In this document: positions 1 through 11,690 of the stretch, one piece after another
Layout of the letters: each line of letters opens with the position of its first letter
Numbering within the stretch: position 1 is the stretch's first letter
DNA from: Flaccisagitta enflata
Taxonomy: Eukaryota > Chaetognatha > Sagittoidea > Aphragmophora
DNA length: 64,000 bases
Direction of reading: 5' to 3'
Assembly: GCA_965153355.1 (NCBI GenBank)
Contig: OZ231127.1
Coordinates: 3,720,001 to 3,784,000, forward strand
Notes under the pieces: model-generated
Database searches by the model: none
The model's input: only the letters and a program-made list of their open reading frames with translations
Told to the model about the DNA's origin: nothing
Position numbers and translations under genes: made by a program

Positions 1-28
1 CTCTCTCTCTCTCTCTCTCTCTTATCAG
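1..28 (+). promoter_or_regulatory. Intron 3' end: (CT)n polypyrimidine tract and splice acceptor
   Basis: A CT dinucleotide run leads directly into TTATCAG, a good 3' splice site. The same arrangement (CT run, TTTCAG, then ATCCAACTCGCG) precedes the second kelch copy near 39,583, which supports the acceptor. The microsatellite itself serves as the polypyrimidine tract. Confidence 0.65.
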
Positions 29-1137
29 ATCCAACTCGCGTTTCCTCTCCAACTCAGCGTCTCATCCCTTTCCCGCCGGTATTGAAGAAAGACTGGAATG
101 CGGCGACTCGATTTCCAGTCGGCGAAGGATTCGTCGGTGGCGTCATCGATGACAAACTCATGTTGTGGGGCGGTGCTCAGAAGCAAGAAGGCGGAAGCTA
201 TCCATTGCTTTTTGTTGATGTCGTTTACACATTCACTCCTCCTGGCAAAAGTGGTAACAGAGAAGGTGCATGGAATAAGATTACGGCAACCGGTGACATT
301 CATCCTGGTAAATCCTGGACCGCTTTTACGGTCCTGAATAATTTGATATACCTCTTTGGAGGTTGGGATGGCAAAGATTACGTCAACATCATCTCCACTC
401 TCTCGGCCGATGGGAAATTTAAGCGCCTTCAATCCACCGGCGACATTCCCATTCCACGACTGGAGGCTCAAGCTTGGACGTACGATGGCAAAATCTTCAT
501 TTTCGGGGGTCGACTCAATCAAATCAGCGACAAGCGAAAACAAGATTTTGCCAAGCGTGAAGATAAAGGATGGTACTACACTAACGAAACTTATCAATTT
601 GACCCCTGTACAAACGTCATCAGTCGTCTCAAAACCAAAGGCAAAAGACCATCACCTCGAGTCGCTTTCGCCGTCGCGCAAATCGATCATCGCGTCTTCA
701 TTCAAGGCGGCGTCGGCATCATCCGCGGGAAGAGAAGAGGTCTGACTGACTTCTTCATGCTCAACCTGAAAACAATGGAGTGGAGCGAGATTGACAACTC
801 GGGAATTTCATACTTGAATTGTCATTCCCTCACTCGCGTCTCTTCATCTCAACTTTTCCTTGTCGGTGGGGATCCTTCCTCACAGAATCCCTGGAGCATC
901 TCCAACCGAGTTGCGATATTTGATGTTGGAAAATCTAAGTGGAAGGAAGAAGCGCGTCTTTCATCAAAATTTGGCGGTAATGAAAGAGGATTGCAACAGC
1001 ATCGAGCCTTTGAATATCCCAATGAAAACGGTGTTTCGGTAATTTGTATCGGAGGCTATGTTGATAAGGAGCAGAAACAGCATCCCGATCACTTTGTTAT
1101 CTTTGACTTTCCCTTTGAAACTGCGACCATAAACTGA
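29..1137 (+). CDS. Kelch-repeat beta-propeller protein, terminal exon (5' partial)
   Basis: This is an uninterrupted frame of about 369 codons from a splice acceptor (AG at 27-28, entering after one base of a codon) to TGA at 1135-1137. Kelch blades are visible as strand plus Gly-Gly: DDKLMLWGG, NNLIYLFGGWDG, DGKIFIFGGRLN, DHRVFIQGG, SQLFLVGGD and VICIGGY, with conserved W and Y/F positions between them (e.g. YQFDP, MEWSEI, SKWKEE). Six blades suggest an almost complete propeller, usually a protein-interaction module; no other domain is seen. There is no ATG near the 5' end (codons near 82 are TTG AAG AAA), so the start lies in an exon left of the window. A diverged, broken copy lies at 39,584-40,642. 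The specific family within kelch proteins is unknown. Confidence 0.8.
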
Positions 1138-1637
1138 AAACCGCATTTTCTCAACTGACTGACTGCTTTTTTTAAAACAACCTATTTTCTGTCCAAACCG
1201 CCATTAGGATATGGGTGGCCAGTGTTTATAACTTCTGGGTCTTTTTTCTATTATTCATGCGTTCATTTATCAATTTGAATCATATGGAAAAGAAGAGAAA
1301 ATGAAGCATGTTAATTGTATGCGCATTTTGGCGATTCAAGATTCCTTGAAACTTTTCTTTTGCGTTTCTTACAGGCTATGTATGAACAGAAACATTTGCT
1401 ACTAGTTGCAAGATGAGGTTAAAAGGTCAGCGTTGCAATATGGTTATGCCGTCCCAAAATTAGAATCCACTCCAAGATAGACCGTGAATAATAAGAAGGC
1501 CGACGTCTGTATCTGTGGCCAATATGGACCAGGCTAGAACATGAGGCATAATAGACAAAATTGAAAACGAGACGGACTAGATCAGACTCAGTGACGGAAT
1601 AGGTCTAATGGAACGTGAGATGGAATAGACTATTTAC
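1138..1637. other. Kelch gene 3' flank; nothing further recognised
   Basis: This stretch contains the probable 3' UTR of the kelch exon (similar to sequence after 40,642: 'ATGGGTGGCCAGTGT') and then unique-looking AT-rich sequence. I see no other ORF or structured RNA. Confidence 0.4.
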
Positions 1638-1979
1638 TAGGGTGACTGAAAGTATGGTCAAGTCCGAATTTAGTGTTCCTCGCGGGAGAAATGTGTCCAT
1701 TTCCACCACAGATGATGGCTCTAAAATCTGGTGATGATCAGATAAAATTTACTCATTACCGCCACCCAACCCCTTTTCCCATTGTAAAACATAGAGCTGG
1801 AATAAGACCAGAATCCTTATTCCTATGTATTTTCTATGGGATATAATGGGAGTGGCGGTCATGAGTAAACTTTATCTGATCATCACCAGATTTTAGGGTC
1901 ATCATCTGTGATGGAAATGGTCACGTTTCTCCCGCGAGGAAGATGAAATTCGAATTTGACCATATTTTTGGTCACCCTA
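1638..1979. mobile_element. 342-bp foldback MITE, 8-bp target duplication
   Basis: The ends are inverted repeats: TAGGGTGACTGAAAGTATGG at the left and its diverged complement ending GTCACCCTA at the right. Complementarity continues inward (CTCGCGGGAGAAA, CTGGTGATGATCAGATAAA). It is flanked by CTATTTAC at 1630-1637 and 1980-1987. The flank is itself repetitive in this motif, so the 8-bp duplication could be partly accidental. There is no coding capacity; it is likely hAT-like. Confidence 0.7.
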
Positions 1980-2113
1980 CTATTTACGAACTAGACTATT
2001 TACTATTTACAAACTAGACTATTTACTATTTACGGAATAGACTATTTACGAACTTCTGGTTTCATTAGCTTTTCTTGTACTTTTTACTTTTATTGCTTTT
2101 GGTATAAATCCAT
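1980..2113. repeat. Short tandem ACTATTTAC repeats
   Basis: Several diverged copies of 'GACTATTTAC(GA)A' follow one another from about 1980 to 2055. Confidence 0.6.
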
Positions 2114-2350
2114 TTGCAAAACTTTCCTTCTTGGGGTCCCCAAGACCAAATCAACTAGTGGCATATAACAGAAGTATATCTTGTAATTTGTATTATATGC
2201 ATTACGTCCCAAACTTCGACACTGACTCAGAAGTTTTGCAAAACTTTCCTTCTTGGGGTCCCCAAGACCAAATTAACTAGTGGCATATAACAGAAGTATA
2301 TCTTGTAATTTGTATTATATGCATTACGCCCCAAACTTCGACACTGACTC
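2114..2350. repeat. Tandem duplication, period 122 bp
   Basis: The segment beginning TTGCAAAACTTTCCTTCTTG at 2114 recurs at 2236 with only a few substitutions, through 'CTTCGACACTGACTC'. Confidence 0.85.
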
Positions 2351-2645
2351 TCACCAATCCTACCATGGTTGAGGCTTGGTAAAAAAATATCCCATGCAAA
2401 ATTTCAGGCCTCTAGAATTGCAGGAACCTTTGTTAGGGTGACCATGAAGTTTCCATAGAAATCTATGGCAGAGAAAAAATTTGCATATTAGAACTATTGA
2501 TTCCAAAGCTAATTCAATACAAACTTCAATCTCACCCTAATGAAGGTTCCTGCTATCTCGGAGGCCCAAAATTTTGCATGGAATATTTTTTTACCAAACC
2601 TCAACTGTGGTAAGATTGGTGAGAGTCATAGTCGAAGTTTGGGGC
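2327..2645. mobile_element. Foldback element, ~125-bp arms
   Basis: The left arm starts CGCCCCAAACTTCGAC and the right arm ends GTCGAAGTTTGGGGCG; complementarity extends through 'CTCACCAATC', 'GGTAAAAAAATAT' and 'GCAGGAACCTT'. There is a short loop around 2455-2515. The left arm overlaps the second unit of the tandem duplication. It is non-coding. Confidence 0.7.
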
Positions 2646-2724
2646 GCTCCACAGGACGTAATATGCATACAAAAGTGCGTATAAGTGGAGTTTTCAGCTT
2701 GATATACGTTTTCATACGTTTTTT

Positions 2725-2903
2725 TTAGTCGCGGACACGCGACTCTACACCTTGCAGTGTCGGTCAATTAGTCCGTCCATCCATCCCCCCCCCATCCGTC
2801 CATCCGTCCATCCGTCACATTTCTGAATTGCGAGCGGTTTTTGCATTACTGCTCCTGCCCTACCGTCCACGACTGTCCTGCCGTGTATTTGGCCTTATCA
2901 CGT
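2725..2903 (-). mobile_element. Hairpin element, family 1 (HINE-like)
   Basis: Read on the minus strand it ends in the hairpin AGTCGCGTGTCCGCGACT followed by an A-run. It is preceded by a (GACG/GATG)n tract and by the family's GGGCAGGAGCAGT-like block, and starts near 2903 with AAGGCC. It lies head to head with the next copy. Confidence 0.65.
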
Positions 2904-2907
2904 TTTT

Positions 2908-3195
2908 CTTCAACAAGTCCGGATACACGGCTACCCCAGTCGCGTGCGTGCGGGTGGGCAGGGGCCGTAATTGAGGTCACCCGATCATTTGAGCAGGAGC
3001 GGTGAGGCCAAAAAAACCAAAAACAAAAAAAAAGTAAAGTGTGACCGACGGACGGACCAACGGACCGACGGACTGACGAACCGACGGACCGACGGACCGA
3101 CAGACCGACGGACCGATGGACCAACGGACCAACGGACCGACTGACCGACAGACCGACAAAGCGGGGTGTAGAGTCGCGTAGCACGCGACTAAAAA
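2908..3195 (+). mobile_element. Hairpin element, family 1 (HINE-like), full length
   Basis: The order is: 5' block AAGTCCGGATACACGGCTAC; subterminal CAGTCGCGTGCG; GGGTGGGCAGGGGC; an A-rich spacer; GTAAAGTGTGAC; about 100 bp of (GACN)n; CAAAGCGGGGTGTAGA; the hairpin GAGTCGCGTAGCACGCGACT; and AAAAA. ORFs over the GACN tract (e.g. RSVGPLV repeats on minus) are artefacts of the repeat. Confidence 0.75.
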
Positions 3196-3665
3196 CTCTA
3201 GGTTTTCATATGAAGGGAGTTTCCCTATAATCTCGCATCTAACAAAAAGTGGCAAAAAGTATTAAGCTTTTACTCTTATATGCATTATCTTACTAATCTG
3301 GAATTACTTGTCTCTTGGAATACCATGTTTGACATTTTTTGTATCCAAATTTTATAGGCTTAAGTTGAATAGTTTGCCCACAGCATCAATTTTAAGAATA
3401 ACAAGTATTTACACTTGTAGCTCAATAAATTTTGTTTTTAGCATCATAATTTTTCATTTTTTTTCCTTTATGGACTCAATTTCTGATGTCAGATTGGTCG
3501 CAAATGAAGCATAATTTGAATGTTTTTCATTTGAGACTACTATTGTATCAGTGGGAGCATTTGAAAAAAATCAAATTGAATAAAAAGGATCAATCGACCT
3601 ACAGGTGTAATTACTTCAAATTGATGTTGTGGGCAAACTGTTCATCTCAGACTTATGAAGTCGTG
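3196..3665. repeat. Inverted-repeat (foldback) segment, 3350-3660
   Basis: 'TAGTTTGCCCACAGCATCAA' near 3370 is complementary to 'TTGATGTTGTGGGCAAACTG' near 3620, and the matching continues inward (ACACTTGTA against TACAGGTGTA). A related single arm occurs near 8395 (AATTGATGCTGTGGCTGAAC). The first 150 bp hold nothing recognisable. Confidence 0.55.
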
Positions 3666-3704
3666 TGGGGGTGGGAAGTAACAGTGCTGGAAAAGGTCAC
3701 TAGG
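3666..3704 (+). mobile_element. Family 1 hairpin element, short 5' fragment
   Basis: 'GTGCTGGAAAAGGTCACTAG' matches the internal block of the copy at 54,228, and GTGTGGGGGTGGG matches the subterminal region. Confidence 0.45.
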
Positions 3705-3830
3705 GCATATGCCAGGCCTTTTTTTAGAGCAAGCCCGCGAGCCCGTGGCTCTCTATTTAGCTGTCGGGCTCTCATGTTTTGCTGGCTCTGAGCCTGGCTG
3801 GCTCTATCAGATTTGACGCCATGTTTTTAA
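3705..3830 (+). mobile_element. hAT-like MITE fragment (one end)
   Basis: 'AGCCCGCGAGCCC' followed by CTCTCTATTT, GGGCTCTCATGTTTTGC and CTGGCTGGCTCT matches the left half of the complete element at 48,687-49,072. The opposite end is not found here. Confidence 0.6.
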
Positions 3831-4402
3831 ATCAAATAGATAGGATGATCCTAGTAAAATCAAGAAAAAAACGAGTTCACAAGTGAGAGTAACTAAAATC
3901 AATATCGTCCACAGTCACCTTGTTAAATGTAAATTGATCAACAAGTAAAGCAAAAAAAGCATTTTTTCATGTAAATGCACCTACTATTCATGGTGTAAAA
4001 AGTTAGCATTTGATTAGAGGGGTCAAACACTAATTTGCATAATTTTGTCACATCAATTTTTCTTTTCATTTCCTGTTGTTTACAACACTACTAGTCATTT
4101 GTGACAATTTTTGAGCCATGAGACCGTATATATTGCTCTGTAAACAATGGGGTAAAAATTCCACATGCACTGATTTTCCTGCCTGGCATGACATGTGAGA
4201 TAGAATGCCATTAAAAAATTCCAAAGAGCCAAAAACTTGTTCAAATATGTTAGTTAGTGTAGAATACATAAATTTTCACAGTCTAATTCATTTTCCCATG
4301 ATCCTAAGTATGAACATAGTGAATAACCATTTCTTTTAATCAAAGACCAAGTTCTTTCAAAGTTTTTTTTCCATTTCTGTGAAAGAATATGTTCATAAAC
4401 AA
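3831..4402. other. AT-rich, nothing recognised
   Basis: No ORF with codon-like character, repeat or RNA structure was seen. Confidence 0.4.
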
Positions 4403-4567
4403 GGCTAGATGCACAGCTACCCCAGTCGCATGCGGGTGGGATGGTCAGTGACAAAGGTCACTGAAGCATTTGGGTAGGAGCGGTGAATGTATAAACACCA
4501 AAAATGAAAAAAAAGGGGACGGACAGACATGGCTGGGAGTAGAGTCACATAGCACCTGTCTAAAAAG
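4403..4567 (+). mobile_element. Degenerate family 1 hairpin element
   Basis: The 5' block is AAGGCTAGATGCACAGCTAC, then CAGTCGCATGCGGGTGGG. The GACN tract is short, and the terminal hairpin has decayed (AGTCACATAGCACCTGTCT) before AAAAAGG. Confidence 0.6.
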
Positions 4568-4722
4568 GAGGTTAATTGCGATTTGTCATTTCACATACTA
4601 GCAACTCGAAAAGAAGTTTTGTCTGTCTGTCCATCTGTTCCTCTGTACATCAGTCTGTCCGTAACGCATGAGTTCAAAGTGAAAATGCGCAATTGAGATG
4701 CCGGGCGTTCATATATTTATAT

Positions 4723-4763
<41 letters not shown>

Positions 4764-5069
4764 TGTGCGTGAGTGTGCATGAGTGTAAGTGTGTGTGTCC
4801 TGTGAGAGTGGTTGTACGCTCCTGCATACCCATCTGCAACAATATTGCATTGTTACTGAGGGGATCCTAAGGAACTCCCATGACCTGTTGTCTAGACTCC
4901 TGTGTGAGTGTTACAAAACAAAAGAAAGTTGCTTATTTTTCGACAGCAGTCTCAAAGGGGCTTATCACCTACTTACCTAGATATCCATAGATCCGAATTT
5001 CTCATTGCTCACCTGTATGTAATACTCCACACTGGATTGCAATGGCACACTGGATTGCAATGGCTGATG
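4568..5069. repeat. Unrecognised sequence with (GT)n at about 4725-4800
   Basis: A 4-bp-periodic CTGTCTGTCC tract lies near 4620, and an interrupted TGTGTG run follows. Nothing else was seen. Confidence 0.5.
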
Positions 5070-5710
5070 AGTCAGTGTAACACTCGGGTTTCATGGAACA
5101 TATTGAATACAACTCAATTTTTGCCATTTTGGGCCCATTTTTTAAGCTTTGGGGGTTCCTTAAGGGGCCCCTTGAGGTCTGAATCCCCCATTGTCCAATT
5201 TATTTTTCCTGACTGTAGCTGTTCATGACCGATTATTCTTTAAAATCTTATGGGTCCACAAAACAGAAAATGCTGATTTCATACCATTTTTCGAGCCATT
5301 ATGAGCCCTTGGGAGCCTTTGAGGGGCTCCTTGGGTCCCAAATATCCGCTATCTATTTGTGCTTCTTTCTAATCTAGGTCGCCATAAAACAGGAATCAGT
5401 ATAACACTCGGGTTTTAAAAATCAGTAAAAAAAAATAGCTCATTTTTACTACCATCGGACTATTTCTTAAAGCCCCAAGGGTCCTTGTAGGGGCCCCTGT
5501 AGGTCCCAATCCCCAGTTACCCACCTGTATCCCTCCCCAACTGAAGTTTGCTGAAGTTTGATGAGTAAGTATAGAACTCATGAAAAAAAAAAAAGAATTT
5601 TGCTCATTTCCTCCAATGTTTAATACATTTAGAACCCTTGATAGCCCTATAGGAGGACCCCTAGGGCCCCTGGGGGGCCCAAAAGCCCGTTATCCATCCA
5701 CTGATGCATC
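5070..5710. repeat. Diverged tandem array, unit ~163 bp, four copies
   Basis: Units begin near 5075, 5237, 5397 and 5567. Shared landmarks are AACACTCGGGTTT, 'CTCATTTTTACTACC'-type blocks, a GC-rich GGGGCCCCT core, and TATCC/TACCC before the next unit. Divergence is high. Confidence 0.55.
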
Positions 5711-6689
5711 AGTGCTTCTCCTTCTACACTTGACTGGTATGCGTTTTAGGAGATGCGTTTTAGGACTACAGAGCGGGAAAAAAAAAGTTCGTTCTGTTTT
5801 TCCCTTGAATTGATATTTATGATACAGATAGACCATGCTTAAAGCAAAGTCGCGTGGCGCCTCGTGACATTCAAGCTTATCCAAAAACAGATTTAGAACC
5901 CCCATGGGGTGTTCTATAAGCCTAACCCTGAACTTTTCGAGTCCATTTAAAAATCTGTCCATGCTGACAAGTTAAAAACTCCTTAATTATTTTTGCATAA
6001 AATTTTCAGAAAAAAAAACTACATACAATCATTCCCCAGCGTCAAATGAGTCCAAATCACGTATAAAATACCTCTGTTAACTTAGTTTAACGTAATATAA
6101 AACGATTTGATGGGATACAAATTCGGAAATAGCGCTCACCTACACTGTGTCTCCTTACATGTTTTCTATACATCTGAGCATATATCGAAACTAGACTTTT
6201 TTGTGAACATTTTACATCAATCGAATCGTCTCAGTGTCCTCGATTTCACTGTCAATGAATTATTTTTCATTTTCTGATTATTTCGAGCCTAAAATTGAAC
6301 AAATCAACCTATGTTTTTATATAAAACAGATAGTGTAAACAAAGCTGGTTCCACGGGTTTACCCCTCTAATTTGATGACTTTTGCTTTCCTCAAAATGAT
6401 TTTGCTTCTATCATTAGAAAGGTGAGAATTACCATACTTAGATAGCAGTCTCATGAGGCTCACACAATAAGTTAACCGTTACCTGCACAAGTTGGGCTAC
6501 GATGAAAAAAAAAAAAAATTTAGTAAGGAGGCTAAAAAAGGCCCAATCTTATGTAAAAAAACCTGGGGAATCCAACCGTGACCTTTTTAGAGCCCTACGC
6601 GGGGGCGTTTAGAAACGGCCCTAAAAAAACACCCAAAAATGGCTATTTTTGGGTATTTTTGGCCAAAATTTAGTACTTAAATGGAGGCC
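5711..6689. other. AT-rich, nothing recognised
   Basis: Both strands were read. There is no coding exon signal or repeat beyond short A/T runs. Confidence 0.35.
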
Positions 6690-8120
6690 AAGTGTTCAAA
6701 TTCATAGTTGGGGACACTTCAAGATGTAAGAGACTAGTAAAACAAGAATCACGATGATGGGGCTATTGGGGAGGTACTAAAAGGCCCCAAAGAGACCCCT
6801 GAAACGAAAAAAATGTAGTTTTTCATTCTAAAATGAATGGAATGACTTCAAATTTGAAATAGAAGTTCATGTACTCGTAGCACTACTGCATCATGTAAGA
6901 TTTGCTTGGCCCTCCCTAGATGGCTTCAGGAAAATTGGCCTGAGCAAAAAATCGCTCCAAAAAAAATCAGTTTTTTGAGTTAATTGACTAAAAACAGTAT
7001 TTTTAAGGTCAATTACTAATTTTTTCTATTTTGCTAATATAAGATGTTTGGAGGTTCCAAAAAAATTTCAGGCCATATTTCCAAAAAATGGCTGAGATAC
7101 AAACCATTTAGTGACCATGTGCGTGACCTTAAAAATGGTTATTTTTTGATTTTAAAACAATTAGGTACAAAAAGGGGTCCCGTTTATTTTAATTCATAGT
7201 TGGGGACACTACAAGATGTAAGAGATTAAATAGGAATGTGTGATGACTATTATTGAGAGTCACACCTAAAGGCCCAGTGAACCTAAACAAAATATGTAGT
7301 TTTTGTGGCGATACAAAAATGAATGGAATGCCTTCAAATTGAAATAAGGTTGTGTAGTAGCTACCATCATGTAAAATTTATGGCCTCCTTAAGCTAAACT
7401 AAATTAGAAAATTTGGCTAAAACCAAAAATCAACAAAAAATCAGTTTTTAATTCATTGTGACCTAAAAACAATATTTCAAGGTCAGGGTTCCCCAATTTT
7501 TTTTCTATTTTGCTATTATAAGATGTTTGGAGGTTCAAAAAAATTTCCAGTCACCTTTCGAAAAATGACTGAGATATGACCATTTGAAGCAACGTGGTAA
7601 AACTGAAAATGCAAAAATGAAGTCATTTTGGTGATTGCAAAAGCAATTGGATAAAAAGAGTCCGTTCATTTTAATTATAGATAGGACACTACAAGATGTG
7701 AGATTATAAAAACAGGAATCATAATGATGGGGCTATGGTGGGGTCCTAAAAAGGCTGAGGCCTAGGCAAAAAATAAATAGTTTTTCATTGGCAGCCTGAA
7801 ATATGAATCAAGACCCACTTCAAAATTAAAATGGGATTCCTAATAAATGCAACCTGTCACTGAAAAAAAATTTTGGCCTCCTTAAACATGTAGGAAAATT
7901 AGGTCACAAAAAAATTGCTCAAAAAATCAGTTTTCTCAGTTCATTGACCTGAAACAATATTGCAGGAATCAGGGTACCCCATTTTTTTTGCTAATATAAA
8001 AGATGATTGGAAGTTCTTAAAAAAGTTTCAGGCCATACTTCAATAAAATGGCTGAGATATCACCAATTTAAGCGACGTGGTAAAACTGAAAAATGCCAAA
8101 AATGGTCATTTTTGGACATC
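6690..8120. repeat. Three diverged tandem units of ~480 bp
   Basis: The landmark 'ATAGTTGGGGACACT(AC)AAGATG' occurs near 6702, 7195 and as a variant near 7674. Each is followed in order by GATGGGGCTAT, TAGTTTTTCATT, AAAATCAGTTTT, AAGATGTTTGGAGGTT and AAAATGGCTGAGATA. This looks like a satellite-like or internally repeated element; it is non-coding. Confidence 0.7.
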
Positions 8121-9236
8121 AATTTGAAGTAAAATGAAAATTCACAGTTTGAGCTCAATGAAACATAGATTTACAACAACCTTTCTTGCTTGAATTGCAA
8201 TCATTTCTTTGCCTATTAAGCCTGAGCGTCAAATTTGCCTTGAACAAAAGAATAAATTGGAAGATGATTGATTTTTTTATTCATTGTAGACAAATCTAGC
8301 ACTTGCAGCTTAAACTGTTTGAAAATAATTCTGCCTAATGAATGAAATTTTCTAATAAAAAACTTTTTTGTGGATAATTGTCTCACTTGAAATTGATGCT
8401 GTGGCTGAACTGTTTAACCCAGACCAATGAAATTTTAACACATAAAATGTCAAAAGATGTAATTCAAGCAAAAAAAGTTCTAGACCTATCAGATAATACC
8501 TTTTGGCTCAAATGCTAAGTACTTTTTGCCATTTGAGATGAATGACCATGTATATGATATAATGATAGGTGGAACAATATCCCTCACTATACCCAAACTG
8601 AAAATTATGGAAGAGGGCCTTGTGTGAGTTACCTACGGTTAGAATATTGTTGTGGATGGGTTGGTAGAGGCAAACAACCCCTCCCCTTCTAAACTCATGC
8701 CACGCAACACATGACGCATACGATTTTACAATGTGATTGTTCTGAACTGTAACATATGATGGTTTCTTAGCAATGTTGTCCTTGGGTGATTTGTTGAATT
8801 TTGGTTAAATCGGTGACAATCATTAGATGGGGGTAAAGCTTTTTTTTTGGGTCATAGAAAGATTTGCATCGGTGAAAAGTTTACTTCTTATGTCTATTTT
8901 AAGATAAAAAAAAAGTTTGGGCCATATTTTCCAATTCCCTATACCCAGGAGCACTTTCAGCGCCACCCCCTTTTAGGAGGTGCAAGGCCTCACTGGAAAA
9001 AGGCCAAATTTGTGATGTTTCACTTTGTTTTCTTTGCCATTTCTTGACATATTGGTTAAAAACCTTGGGACTGGTCTTATTTGAAAGGTATTGAGTAGAA
9101 GAACATGAAATTAGGAGAAGTAGCCAAAAAAGGTCCCTGTGGGGCCCTCCAGGGACCCTCAGAGGGCCCCTGAATGACCTAAATTTCAAATTTCAAGTTT
9201 CAAATCTATTTTTTTCTCTTGACTTTGACATGGAAA
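8121..9236. other. AT-rich, no gene; GC-rich patch at 9140-9180
   Basis: 'GGGGCCCTCCAGGGACC' near 9141 resembles the GC core of the 5.1-5.7 kb array. Nothing else was recognised. Confidence 0.35.
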
Positions 9237-10226
9237 CATGGAGATAGTCCACCAGCGAATTTGGGGGTGTTCATCAACGGGGAATGAACGCATGTTGCTG
9301 AACAATGCCATAGAGCTGTTCATGAACGACTAAAAAGAGGCTCTTGGCAAACAATTTTGTTCATGGAGGGCCCAAAAAGACATGTTCATGAACGACCATT
9401 CATTGAGGGGTAAAAAAAGCCGTTGCTGAACAGGTAAAAAAAACATTCCACCAATGGTTTTGTTGTGGGATGGGTTTTTTACTTGTTCATGGAAAATGCT
9501 CATCTTGCTGTTAAAGAACAGCAAAAAAAATTTTTTTGATAAACAGTTTTGAGCATCTAGTTTAATCTAATAAGGAGTTCATTAAGGAAACTTCTTTTAC
9601 TCTGCATGAATGGCTGGGTTAAACGATATTTTGTTAGAGATGAAGTGATCTTGGGACTATGTTCATCGATACTGCTTTTTGGCTGTTCACGAACAACAAA
9701 ATTTCATTGAGAGGATATAAAATCCAGTGAATGAGTGAACCTTTTATGGGCACATGTGAAAGAGATTTTTTTGCCATAAATGGATTGGACTTGACACTAT
9801 CTTCATAATTCTTAAACCATAAATGATGCTTATCTGGCTGTTCATGAAATACCAAATTTTACCTTTTGATGAACAGTTTTGTTCATTGAGTAGATAAATG
9901 TTACAGTGAAGACTGAAGATAATACACATTGGGTATGAAGATATTTTGTCATAAGTGGAGTTAATTACCACTCCACCAACAAAATTATTGGTGGAGTGGA
10001 TTTTTTAGCCGTTCATGAACGCACTTTTTATGGCCCTCTCTGAACAAAATCGTTGGCCAAAGGTCTTTTTGATTGTGTTCATCAACACCTGTATGGCATT
10101 GTTGCTGAACAGTGAGCCGTGCGAGGAAATCCGATAAGTTAAGATCGTGTGAGCAATTTTCACTACTAATCGTAGGCAGGTTTTGCTACCTAAAACCGCC
10201 ATTGATCGATTACCTATCTTTACGTA

Positions 10227-10841
10227 CTACCTAGGAAAAAAGTCTACGTTCACTTGAAGAGGAAGTAAATTTACTGGATAAATATCCAGAGGGTGAGGGA
10301 TTTCTTTTTTTCAGTACCTTATCTAATGTGCCGCCTAGGCTTTGACACCTTCTATTTGGCCTTGCGACAGTTTTCTGAGTCTGAACATAAATTCTGCCAA
10401 GACATGTCACCGCAGATTCTAGCGCATTTTTTTTACAGCCACTCATATGATACCATTGGTTCCTCCTGTTCCAGACACTCAATTGTAGGCAAAACATTTT
10501 CATCTGGAGTGAAATTGTGATGTACTGGGACACTTATAAGTTGGTTGATGTAAAAATCCAAAATGATGTACTAAATCTTTCAAAACAATGCTATAACCTG
10601 CATGTTGATATACGCACTCTCCAAAACAGATTCACCTCTGATTTTTCTGCATTTTCAAAAAAAAGTAGTCATCTTCAGATCGCTCTCATTTCTAAACGCT
10701 TTGAGGCACAAAAATGGGATTGGTCCCAAATGATAGAACTTTCAAAGTAGTTTCTGAATCTCACCAACTTTTTTTACCTATTATCACTTGAAGTGTGTCT
10801 ATTAGCTATTATAGGTGAACGTAGACTTATTTCCTAGGTAG
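10227..10841. mobile_element. Nested 615-bp TIR element, TA target site
   Basis: The ends are CTACCTAGGAAAAAAGTCTA and its complement TAGACTTATTTCCTAGGTAG, each flanked by TA. The interior has a 77-codon frame (10,517-10,750) with no recognised family. Confidence 0.65.
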
Positions 10842-10853
10842 TAGACAGCATGT

Positions 10854-11035
<182 letters not shown>

Positions 11036-11162
11036 CTCACTTCGCGACTTAACAATAGCACTTCCCGACTTTATGGACCACACTTCAAGTGATCAAGTGA
11101 TCGCGTTGTATAATAACCAAATTGATTGCACCTGTTTCAGTCAATTCATAGATGATGCTCGT

Positions 11163-11164
<2 letters not shown>

Positions 11165-11254
<90 letters not shown>
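11165..11254. repeat. (CT)n microsatellite, one CA interruption
   Basis: CT run about 90 bp long, broken by TCAC near 11,221. Confidence 0.97.
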
Positions 11255-11259
<5 letters not shown>

Positions 11260-11690
11260 TTTCATTTCAATCTCACTCACCCCATTTCATACTAATCCAG
11301 ATTTTAATTGTCCTTGGCATAAAAAAAAAAAATGAGACAAGAAAAAAAAATGAAACAAAATTGCTGAATACAAGTTAAAAACGATGGGAATGGTTTTCTT
11401 AAAGTCAATCAAAAACATAAAGCGCAATTCAAACCAATGTATAACAGTATAAGTAGCACATTGTATCAGAAGCAACAAGTGATAAATGCCCTGAAAAACT
11501 AGAAACCGGAAACCGGAAACCGCGGTTTCAGCGCCATCTGAAACCGCGGAAGTCGCCTGGCGATTAGGAGGTGCGTCGAAATCGCATCGAAATCGTGGCG
11601 GAAATGCTCTGCCGCAAGGGTCTACTGAACAGGCGTTCATTCCCCGTTGCTGAACGCACCCAAATTCGCTGGCGGACTACCTGGAGACAT

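Noticed and set aside
10517-10750. 77-aa ORF as a gene
   Set aside because: It lies within a TIR element, has no recognised motif and no splice or promoter evidence; kept only as a note.
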